Source: Syngnathus acus (taxonomy: Eukaryota; Chordata; Actinopteri; Syngnathiformes; Syngnathidae). Taken from it: DNA of 64,000 nucleotides. The stretch is from assembly GCF_901709675.1 (NCBI RefSeq), contig NC_051091.1:170967-234966 (forward strand), given 5' to 3'. Positions 31,025 to 44,820 of this stretch are shown here, piece by piece (position 1 is the stretch's first letter; each line of letters starts with the position of its first letter). The notes below the pieces were generated by a model. It was not told where the DNA came from and did no database searches. It worked only from the letters and a program-made list of their open reading frames with translations. Both the position numbers and the translations under genes were made by a program.

Positions 31025-32851
31025 ATGGGTAAGCAATGTCTCTTTCCGTTTGAAAGCACTGGCTGGACATTGATGTGAACAGATTGCTGCAAACAGACGC
31101 TTGAATGATTAAGAGTCACCTGATCATCAACAATCTCCTTTCTAATATTGTTGTAGTAGTCACGTGTCTGGTTGTGCATCGTCATCCTAGGTGGCTCCGC
31201 CCTCCTGTTTGCCAGCGCCTCGTCCACGCTGGGAGGCCTGGTTTTCGGTTACCAATTGGCCGTCATCTCGGGCGCTCTGCTCCAACTCAAGAGCCAGTTT
31301 GGACTCAGCTGCATTCAGCAAGAGCTGCTGGTCAGCTCCTTGTTGGCCGGAGCCCTGCTGGCCTCCCTGCTGGGAGGAAGCTTGATCGACCGTTACGGCT
31401 GCAGGAAATCCATCCTGCTCAGCATCGTCCTCATGCTGACGGGTACTTTGCTCCTCCTGGTCAGCTCCTACCAAAGCCTTTTGTTGGGTCGCTTGACGGT
31501 GGGCTTTGCCATGTGCCAGTCCTCCATGTCCTGCTGCATCTTTGTGTCGGAGATGGTGAGCCCCGAGCGTCGGGGCCGTTTGGTGACGCTGTACGAAGCC
31601 GGCATTACCGCGGGCGTCCTCTTCGCCTACACCGTCAACTACCTTTTGGTTCATGTCCAAAGCGGCTGGAAGTGGATGTTTGCCGTAGCCGCGGTGCCCA
31701 CCTTGATTCAACTCGTCTCCGTATGCGCCCTTCCGTCGCCAGCGTCCCTTCCTTCCCAAACGACTCTTACGGCTGGAGATGAAGCTCGCTCAAATGGCAA
31801 GAAGGCGCAGTGCGACATCTCGTACCTTTTCCGGCGCCGAGACAACATGCGGACCCGCACGGCGCTAGGGCTGGGACTTGTGCTTTTTCAGCAGTTGACG
31901 GGACAGCCAAACGTCCTCTTTTACGCCTCGACCATATTTCACTCTGCAGGATTTCACAGCGACAATTCTGCCGTGCTGGCGACGGTCGGTATCGGAATAG
32001 TCAAAGTGGCGGCCACGCTGGTCTCCGTGGCGTATTCCGACAAATGGGGCAGGAGGCCTTTGCTCATCGGCGGATGCTGCGTCATGGCCTTTTGCCTGAT
32101 CTGCGTCGGACTGCTCGGCGCGCATCCGCTCAACCGTGGGGGGGCGGCGCCGGCGGCACCGGCGAGGCCTTGCGGTTGGGGGCGTTCCGTTGGCAACCAC
32201 ACCGGTCCCCTTCTTCATCTGCCGGCCGGAAATGACACAGCGCTTCTCGGTGCACGGCTTCCGGAAACCCAAACGGAAAGAGCCGCTACGGAATCTTCTC
32301 CCAGCGTGGGGGATCGAGTTCTCAACTGGATCATTGTGGTGTGCATGATGGCGGCAGTCAGCGCATACTCCATTGGATTTGGACCCAGTTTGTATATGGT
32401 TGCAGCGATATAGTATCTCAAGCGTAGTTTTGTGATCCAAATGCTAAATCCTCTTTCGATGTTTGCTCCAGTGACCTGGCTCCTCCTCAGCGAGATATTT
32501 CCCGCAGCCGTGAGAGGACGAGCCTTCGCGTTCACCAGCTGCTTCAACTGGAGCGCCCACCTTTTGGTGGCTTTCACCTTCCTGGACCTTTTCAGTAAGC
32601 TCCCATGATCCCTGTATTGGTCAAATCCATCTGCAATGTGCCTTTTGTGGATATGGTCAGATGCGTTGGGTCTGTCCGGAACCTTTCTTATGTACGGGAT
32701 GATGTCAGCGGCGGCCGCGCTTTTCTTCTACTTCATGCTCCCGGAGACCAAAGGCAAGACGCTGGAGGAGATCGACAGGGAGCTGCGCTTAAACAGGTGC
32801 TTTGCTCAATCGCCATCTATCTGTGTGCCAGCCAGGCAGGCGCAATATTGA
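31025..32851 (+). CDS. slc2a10: GLUT10 facilitative sugar transporter, 4 coding exons
   Basis: GLUT10 moves glucose and dehydroascorbate across endomembranes and is needed for arterial wall integrity in vertebrates. Exon 1 contributes only ATGG (31025-31028); then 31191-32387, 32472-32594 and 32661-32851. The one-codon first exon is typical of SLC2A10. Visible signatures: [19 protein letters not shown] (TM1), [13 protein letters not shown] (sugar-transporter loop), [19 protein letters not shown], the ARDNMR-like [29 protein letters not shown] (TM7 QQLTG motif), the GRRPL loop, a long loop after TM9 with an N-glycosylation sequon (GNHTG), [24 protein letters not shown] and the end motif [12 protein letters not shown]. 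The donors after exon 2 (ccca|gtttgt) and possibly after exon 4 are weak; the last exon is read to its own stop. Poly(A) signal at 33357-33362; convergent with csnk2a1. Confidence 0.93.
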
Positions 32852-33356
32852 GCTCGCTCGGCTTGTGTTTTGGCCTAAGATTTCACCACCGCACTGTGGA
32901 CTGCTGTGACCTCATCAGACAAAGAACTTCCCCGTCAGACTACCAAAGAGTTGTCTGTCAATGAAGCGGTTGAACCGGCAGCTTTTCACAATACTGTCGT
33001 CGCGCACACTGGAAATGTGTCACATACGACTTCCAATCTGTTCTGCCACTCACTACTGAGCACTACTCTGAACAGCAAGAAGCTTTTATTTGACTAGAGA
33101 GGGATGATTTAAAATGAGGGTGCGTGCTAATGGCATGGTGATTGCTTCTTCTATTTGCTGTTACCTTTTTTCCGACTGTATGTCAATTCATTTATATTGA
33201 AATGAATTTGTGTCAAGGTTATTGGTAATGGATTAGAGAAAAACATCGAGTATATGACTTTATTTTCACTACATTTTTAGTATGTCAAATTGGATTACTG
33301 TCTGCATGATTGTCCTTTATTGTACTTATTTCCTATTTTTTGGAAAACACCTTTCA

Positions 33357-33362
33357 AATAAA
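33357..33362 (+). promoter_or_regulatory. Poly(A) signal of slc2a10
   Basis: AATAAA about 505 bases past the slc2a10 stop, followed by a short CTAC run. Confidence 0.6.
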
Positions 33363-33446
33363 GTTGCTACCTACCTACCTACCTACGCATTAACAATTTG
33401 ACGTGCATAATCATGAAAAAAGCACAGGGTACTTGATAAATAACTG

Positions 33447-33452
33447 TTTATT
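33447..33452 (-). promoter_or_regulatory. Poly(A) signal of csnk2a1
   Basis: AATAAA on the minus strand, about 1.2 kb past the csnk2a1 stop and only 85 bases from the slc2a10 poly(A) signal on the other strand. A long 3' UTR is usual for this gene. Confidence 0.45.
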
Positions 33453-33459
33453 TACACAA

Positions 33460-34640
33460 ATATTTGCAAATACTAGTCTTCTACATAAGAACATCAAAAT
33501 ATATACAGTGGTGTAGTGACTCAATGTACACACTTTGATTTATTTGCATTTCCATGTTTACAAAAAATGTACAGCAGGGTCAAAAAGTCACACCATCAAA
33601 CTGTGGCACAAGAACACAGGAGACCGAGATCCTTCAAGTGCTACGGTTCGGTACGGCAGAGTCACACCAGACGACACGACACGCGCTCAACTGCTGATTC
33701 CAAATGAACTCACCTGTCGACAATCGTTCCTATACTCACTCACATTGTCAACCGTTGGGGGGCTTGTCCTGGCTTGGCATGGCATAGCCACAAAACCCTT
33801 AATGCAAACTACTCACCTGCCATGCATAAAACTCTTTTTGTTCACTGTACATTTGCACCATCATAATAATCCATTCCCCAGTGTATTAAATTACTTTGAA
33901 TCGTCTGTGCAGTGCCCAGGGCTCGAGAGCGTGCCGTTTTTGTCTCAACTGGCAACTCCGCATCATCCATCCATCCGTCCGTCCGTCCGTCCGTCCATAT
34001 ACGGGACACAAATCTTTCTGGCCATCTGTTTTTTTTTTTTTAACACTGTTCCCCCGCAGGGAATGAGCAACTGATTTGCATGAGTGTTTAAAGACCTTTG
34101 TCTATTGGGATCAAACCCGGTTTGTTCTTTCAAATAAACGGGGAAAAACTTTGGTCAAGGAGCTACAAAGCAGCATTTCTCAAGACATCCATGACTACTC
34201 GTATTTAGCGGGCCGCGTCCAGCGTCACCCATGAGGACGCTTGGCTCGCTACGGCTATTCCATCGAGCGCGACTGTCGCTGCATCTGGAGCGCAAAACGG
34301 CACCAGACGCAATTTGTTCAAAGTTATCAGAAGCCAAACCAAGTTAATTGGAGGTTTGCTTCTTTTGGTCCTGACGGCAATCACCTTCTGTCAAAGTACT
34401 TGTTAAAGTACGACATGAACAAAACCACCACGGATTACACGGTTTCCCTTTTGAATGCATGGCTGCATTTTAAGAAATGAGTGCATTTCGCCCACACAGG
34501 ACTTTCATTTTGGATGTCACGTGAGCATGTTCGGCTGAGATGAGGAAGAAGAATCAAATCCCCCCCCCCCCAAAAAAAGGTTTGGATGAGGCTCGGCCAC
34601 ACAGAGTTTGGATGTAGATGTGTTGCACCTGTCTGTCTCC
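33460..34640 (-). other. Probable csnk2a1 3' UTR
   Basis: No coding exon on either strand. It holds a CCAT/CCGT tetramer run (33967-33998), poly-T (34030-34041) and a C-run (34561-34572). It is assigned to the 3' UTR from position alone. Confidence 0.4.
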
Positions 34641-34650
34641 ATTTGAATGG

Positions 34651-38930
<4,280 letters not shown>

Positions 38931-39014
38931 TACATGATTAGGAGGATGTTTGGGGCCAGTTGCTTTCAGCGAGGCTATTCAATAAAGTGTACTCTTGCTG
39001 ATTGAGGATATCCT

Positions 39015-39125
39015 CTATACCAGGCGCGTCCAAGTCCAGTGTCCAAGTCCTCAAGGGCCGCCCGCCGTCCTGCCTCTTTTCCATGACTCCCTGCTGCAAC
39101 ACAGCTGATTGAAATGATCGATGCT
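39015..39125. mobile_element. Fragment of a teleost MITE-like repeat
   Basis: The stretch 'ggcgcgtccaagtccagtg' followed by 'tcctcaagggccgc', 'tccatgactccctgctg' and 'caacacagctgattgaaatg' resembles one arm of a palindromic non-autonomous DNA element common in teleosts ('..cctcgagggccgc..caacacacctgattcaaatg'). The mirror arm was not found, so it is a truncated copy. From memory, not aligned. Confidence 0.5.
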
Positions 39126-39129
39126 TTTT

Positions 39130-41100
39130 GTATCGCTCGCCATCTTGCGTACTGTATCGCGAGCGTGACAAAGAGAAAAACAATTTTGCAGCCGCTCCTT
39201 TGAGTGATGTCAAAGCTGGCCCGGAGCCAGGATCCCAGGCCCCACAGGGAGGGGTTCAACTGGGTCAAGCCTTTAGGATGTTTCCTTCCTGTTCTTCTCT
39301 GACATCTTCCTGCTTCAGGATACCTCTGGGACTCATGAAGCAACGGTCCACCTGGCTACAAGATGATTGTGAACAGCAGCTTCTAATTAGCTCGTAGCAC
39401 ACACAGGTGAAAAGTTTGAAAGGGCATTTTGTTTTCTGCTACAAAAGATTCAAACCTTCGATCCATGGAGCAAGACTGTTGTAAAATATGATGACTTAAG
39501 CAAAGAACCTTTCACACTCGATTCAAAGCCACGAATAACTGAAGAGTCTTTCATTTGAAACCAAAAGAAGCATGTTTTTGAAATGCAGGAGGAGGTACGA
39601 GCACCAGTGTTGGATTTTCCACGAGTTCATTTTCGCAACAGTTTTGCCGGAATGACTTCTAGCTAGTCACTAGCTAGCACTAGCTGCTAGTGGGATGAAT
39701 ATGGTTTCAGTTTTTGGAAAACGGCCTGAGCCAAGATTCAAGCGAAAGGACAGTGCTGCCTTAATCCCATCAACATTATGAGGGTACACTTGTAGATTCT
39801 CCCTTTTTTTTTTTTTTCTTTTCTTATTTGCCGCACGACCTTAACAGCAGCTGTGTGTCACATATTAGCTGTGACTGATCAACACCAAATGTGCAGTAGG
39901 GAGAAGCCATGCAGGCATGCCAAAGACCAACTTGCTGGACAATGTACCACGTCTCATTTGAAGATTTTCAGCAACGGAGGAAGACTGTTGCTACTCCATG
40001 AGTAGGCCCAGACTTGTGGATGTTTTTTTGGAGCTTTTTGGCATTGGTCCAGCAATGTAGTCATGTCCCTCCCACGAGTAATCATGGGCCATCACAATAG
40101 ATGGAAGAAAGCTCATTTGTGTCTTTCCTGTTTTGCCTTCAAACTATTCCCAAAGCTGACACTGATTCCGATCTTCTTAATTGGCACTCAACGTGAACTA
40201 CCTACCGCCCCAAAAAGCACGTTGCTCGTAATGTATTTCACTGTAGTACGTACGTACGCTACTGCTAAAAGAAAAGGATTCCACAGTGGCTTCCTTTCTT
40301 GTGATTCTTTGGCATGACACTCGATTGAGGAGCTTACCGGAATTCCCCATGCAAGTTCTCCCCCGATGAAGACAGTCATACAGAAAAGGAAGTGCGTGTA
40401 CTAATTACACCTGATGACTTTGGGGTCCAGAATTTGGGAATATGAGTCAATCAAATGTAAGAAAAGAAAGACAGCGAGCTCCCTGAACACAAAATGAAAC
40501 GTGGACCCCACTGCAGGATTTAATAGTTCTCGAGCAAAACGCGGTCATCAGTAAGAAAAGCTTACAAAACATCAACGTGATCAATCAACAATCAGACTTG
40601 ATTTGAAGGAAATGATTTCATTCAAAAACATCTCACATTATAGGCAATGTCAAGTAGTCAAATGAATCAGCAGAAAATGGGTGGAAGAAATCAAAAAGAT
40701 CTCTGTTGTTAGTTTTCATTATTTTCTCATCAGGTTGTCTGAAGCCATGAGCAACAACAAACAACAAATCCATCTTGGAAATTTGAGTCTGCTCATATTT
40801 TTGCAGGAAAAAAACAACATTCATTGAGCTTTCTTATCATATGGCATTCCGTGAATACGTTTTAACATTCCTCATTATGAACAATGCGTAGGACAAGAGC
40901 ATTTGACAAAACTTGCCATGTTTGACAAATAACCATGAACAAATCATCAAATGATGTTGATGCTTTATCTCATTAATAACAAGTCATATTATGAAGCATT
41001 AATATGCATACCTGAGCCACAACTCTTGTTTGGTGAAGAAGAAAAAAACATTCAAAAGACTCACAGAACAGTCTTTGGTGGCCATTCTCAGTTCCAATGA
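39130..41100. other. Intergenic DNA between csnk2a1 and tcf15
   Basis: No gene or RNA recognised. AT-rich, with a T-run at 39806-39818. The tcf15 3' UTR probably occupies the last few hundred bases. Confidence 0.5.
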
Positions 41101-41110
41101 AAGGAGAGTT

Positions 41111-42161
41111 TTATCGAGAATGTATTTTTCTCGCTGGCCCTCCTAGCATTTTGACACAATATCGTCTGTCTTTAACCTGGAAACAAAGAAGGAAATGGCT
41201 GTGAGTCAGTCAGTCAGTCAGTCAGTCAGTCAGTCAGATGATCTTCATAATCATTTCAACAACGCAAAATTACATTGGTAGCTTTAATGCAGAGACAAAA
41301 GTCAATCTTTCCTTTCTTTCAAGGATATCTGCGCTGCATGTCGAAAAAGAAGAACTGAACTCGACGAGGGACAATGCTTGTCATATATTTCATTCTATAG
41401 TCTTATGTCATTGAAACATGGAGGTGTTGCATAAAAGATGTCTTTCCAAATGTCTGAAAAGGAATATCGTGAGCAATTAATCATCAATCACACATCTCCT
41501 TTTGAGCGGGATCCAATTGGTATCGAATGCGTCATCAGTACGCAAGAAGTTGCTGTCCTTCTCCTTCAAAAGTTTGGTGAGCCCTGCTTTGGCCAATGGA
41601 ACCGCTTACTTTGCGCTGTTTGCTGAGGCAGAAGGTGCAGATGCTCCGGGGCTGTCCGGAGTCTCCGCTGGCCCTCAGACACGGAGACACGCCGTGAGGA
41701 GCGCCGTGAGGAGCGCCGCCGCCGCGAGGAGCGCCGCCGCCGCGAGGAGCGCCGCCGCCGCCACGGCCGTCCTCGTCCTTCTCGTCGTCGCCCACCACCT
41801 GCAGCACATTGGCCAGGTGCGAAATATAGCTGGACGCCAGGCGCAGTGTTTCGATTTTGGACAGCTTTCGGTCCACCGGTTCCGTAGGAATGAGCGTCCG
41901 TAATGCGCTGAAAGCCGTGTTGACGTTCTGAGTCCGGTGTCTCTCTCTGGCGTTGGCGACGTTTCGCTGCTCTACCACGACGACCCCGCCGATGCCGGTG
42001 CCCGGTGCTGCCCCCGCCGCCGCCGCGCAGCAGCCATAACCCTTGTCCGTGCTGCCTTCGCTCTCGCTGCGGTTCCCTTCGTCCTCGTCCGACGTCAGGC
42101 TCAAGTCAACGGAGAAGGCGAAGGAATGAGCCGACATCGGCCTGAGCATCGTGAAAGCCAT
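41111..42161 (-). CDS. tcf15: Paraxis (transcription factor 15), bHLH, 2 exons
   Basis: Paraxis is a class II bHLH factor for somite epithelialisation and paraxial mesoderm, working as an E-protein heterodimer. Exon 1 is 42161-41610 and exon 2 is 41176-41111, about 205 residues. The start [14 protein letters not shown], then [21 protein letters not shown], matches TCF15 rather than scleraxis. The bHLH runs [42 protein letters not shown], followed by a Gly/Ala/Pro-rich repeat and the family motif [12 protein letters not shown], where exon 1 ends at a gtaagc donor. Exon 2 gives [17 protein letters not shown] and a stop; it is less certain. ARERH carries His where TCF15 and scleraxis have Asp. 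Neighbours csnk2a1 and scrt2 match human 20p13. A GA-rich array lies about 45 bases 5' of the ATG (minus strand). Confidence 0.93.
41204..41237. repeat. (CAGT)n in tcf15 intron
   Basis: Eight CAGT units, starting 28 bases inside the intron from the exon 2 acceptor (minus strand). Confidence 0.95.
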
Positions 42162-42203
42162 CATTGGTGGCTGGCTGGCTGGCGCGCGATGACTGGAACA
42201 CGG

Positions 42204-42273
42204 CTCTCTCTCTCTCTCTCTCTCGCTCTCTCGCTCTCTCTCGCTCTCTCGCTCTCTCTCGCTCTCTCGCTCT
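42204..42273. repeat. (CT)n with CTCG interruptions, tcf15 5' region
   Basis: CT/TCGC array, about 45-110 bases upstream of the tcf15 ATG on the minus strand, so probably in the 5' UTR. The reading frame stays open through it, which inflates the apparent ORF length. Confidence 0.9.
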
Positions 42274-42279
42274 TTCCCC

Positions 42280-44210
42280 CCCTTCTTCCCATGCACTTCA
42301 ACAGCTGCATGGAGACAGAAGCAAACAAGTACCCGGCCGCCAAATGTTTGCTCAGCCGCGCCGCGCCTGTTTTCACGTTTCATCAAGATAGATGGAGTTG
42401 TCGGAGGCAGGACGAGACGAGGAGCTGTCTTGGCTTGGCGGCGGGGTGGGTTGGTCTTGGCGGGGTGTGCTTTGCGTCGCGTCGCGTCGCTTTGCTTCAC
42501 TTTGGGGGCCACGCTCGCCTCCATTAGGAAAATGAAGCTGATCTATGGAGGGAGCCCTTTGGAGTTTTCAGAAACAACAATGTTGGGAGCACGGCTTAGC
42601 TGCTGCAGTCAAAAACATTCGGCAATGCGGGTTAGCATATTTCGACAGAGACAGCTCAAAAACGGTCACGTGAGTGAAGATAATGGTTAGGGTGAGGTGA
42701 ATAAACGCACTCTCCACCATCAAAAAATAGAACAACTCAAAGCGAATGAGCGACGCAGACGAGTACGGGAGCGCACAATTGTCAGAGGTGAGCTGTGGAT
42801 TTTTCATTTGGGCTAATGGCTTAAGAGCCCAGGGTAAATAAACAGTCGGCAGATGCCAAAGGTGACCGCGTCTGAACTTTCTCGGTGGAAAGTGAACAAA
42901 TGGCTTCCAGATTGAGTGCGTGCCGTGCCATCACAGCGCCACATGTCGGCCGGCCGCACATGAAAGCAGGCCATTGGTGGCCTCAGCGGTGGCCCCTGGC
43001 CTCCAGCTCAGCTGCACTAACAAGTGTGACCGACCTATGCGCAACCTGGGCTCATAAAGCGGGAGGGACACCGCCGTGTTTTGGCACATTCGGCCTGCCG
43101 GCAACACGACCCCGCTGCACTTTCTCTCCCTCGGTGCCTCCCGTCACGTCACACTTTGGAATCGTAAATACTTCACCCCCGCCCGCACACATAGTGACTT
43201 AGCGGAATGCCACGAAATGCCTGCTGAGGTGATTCCAGTCCTAATGAAGTGTCGCCATTTTGTACGGAGGCCCAGTCTGCACATACTAAGAAAGCCATCA
43301 GTGGAATCTGCAACGGATATTTTCCAAAGCCGCTCTTTTGTCACCTTTGAGTAGCCCTGTTTGCGCCAGCCAGCCAGGCAGCCGGCAAGCCAGCCGGCCG
43401 CTCTGCAATCCACTTTTTGGTGCTTCCCCAGAAACTGAAAGTCTGCTTCCTCCAAAGCCACCCGGGATGCCTGAGTGAAGGCTTTTGCTGATAAAGACTT
43501 TATCGCATTGCTGAAATGTACAAGTTGCTCATTGTCACGGCTGTCCGACACGCATTGAGGTCTGACGTTGCTCTAAAAAGTCTCATCCGCCGCCTGTTGT
43601 GGATGGACGCCGGCCGGGACAGTCGTATCCTCTCCTCTCCGTTGATTGGCAAACAGCCAGCCAGAAGCCAAAAAGGTGATCTGTTCCTTTGCCTGTGCAC
43701 GCACATGAAAGGCTCAAGTCATTTTGGCAGTGTTTTCCCCATAGTACTTTCTTTCAGTCTATCCAGTACATTTACACTGAGTAACTTAGTACGTGCACTG
43801 TGTGTTGACTATCGTGTTTAAAATAGCTGTATGAGGTCTGTTGAGACGCATACTTCTTCTTTCCCCTGTGGCTGCTGAGGTCACTGAACGCTTGGTATAG
43901 CTAGGGCTTGCTTGGTCTGGACCAGCAAGCCCAGTTCTCACGACTCCTGACCCAGCATGCTTGATGCGCTCGCTCAGGCTGCGGCAGGCACTTTGGCCGG
44001 CCAGGTGTTCCCTCTGCTGGCAGGAAGGCGCAACCAACTACATAAACATCCTGCAAATATGGCTCAATAAAGAATCAGAAGAAAAAGAATCAAAGGAAAA
44101 AAATCTATCGATCTAGCTAGCTATCGAGCTATCTATCTGGCTAGCCTAGCTATCCGCTGATTTTTTATTTTTGGTAAACCATCAACCAGACAGATATTTC
44201 CTCATTCCAT
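42280..44210. other. Intergenic DNA between tcf15 and scrt2
   Basis: The part near 42280-42530 is CpG-rich and is the likely tcf15 promoter. The rest has no supported gene. A CCGG/AGCC-rich patch lies at 43365-43405. Confidence 0.45.
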
Positions 44211-44219
44211 TTGATCACC

Positions 44220-44225
44220 TTTATT
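44220..44225 (-). promoter_or_regulatory. Candidate poly(A) signal of scrt2
   Basis: AATAAA on the minus strand, about 590 bases past the scrt2 stop codon. Confidence 0.35.
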
Positions 44226-44711
44226 GTCTTCAGACCGAATAAAAGCACGGCAGAATATATTTGGTCTTTTGTTGGCAACAAAACAGTTGACGGCTTTGAC
44301 AATCCAATAAGTCATAATAAATACAAATAAATAGTTGAATAAATTAATCCTTCCATTTTCGAGACTGCTTCTCCTCAGTAGGGCTCATTTAAGAGGCGTG
44401 TTTGTGGAATGCGGAAGGAAGAAGGAGTAAGCTACAGCCTCACAAAGGTGACCGACCGCTCGTTCAATGCGTCGCCCTGAATGGATCGCATACAAAACCA
44501 AATCATCTTTCACTGATGAAAACATGTTTGATGTGGAATTATTGTCTAATAAATAAATAAATAAACAAACGTACCATTTAAATCAAATCAAAATTCTCCC
44601 CATAGAATTGCGGACTAGTTTGAGCGCTTGCCCAATGTTATTGCATGTCGATATAAAAAGGATGCCCGCATGCGACGGAGGGAGGGAGGGCTGTCCGCGG
44701 GGGACGTTTCA

Positions 44712-44749
44712 CAGTCAGTCAGTCAGTCAGTCAGTCAGTCAGTCAGTCA

Positions 44750-44814
<65 letters not shown>

Positions 44815-44820
44815 TCAGTC
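44712..44820. repeat. (CAGT)/(CAGC)/(CAGT) array spanning scrt2 stop
   Basis: A CAGC block (about 44752-44808) is flanked by CAGT blocks. On the minus strand it reads GACTGACTG.. and includes the scrt2 TGA stop at 44817-44815, so the array starts within the last codons and fills the beginning of the 3' UTR. Confidence 0.95.

Noticed and set aside
31187-31759. 190-codon minus-strand and 225-codon plus-strand frames over slc2a10 exon 2
   Set aside because: Shadows of the transporter frame, low complexity in Gln/Gly or Arg, no domain.
41535-42524. 329-codon continuous frame starting at 42524
   Set aside because: The N-terminal 120 codons are 5' UTR and GA repeat read in frame; TCF15 homologs start at the methionine at 42161, and the last codons are past a gtaagc donor.
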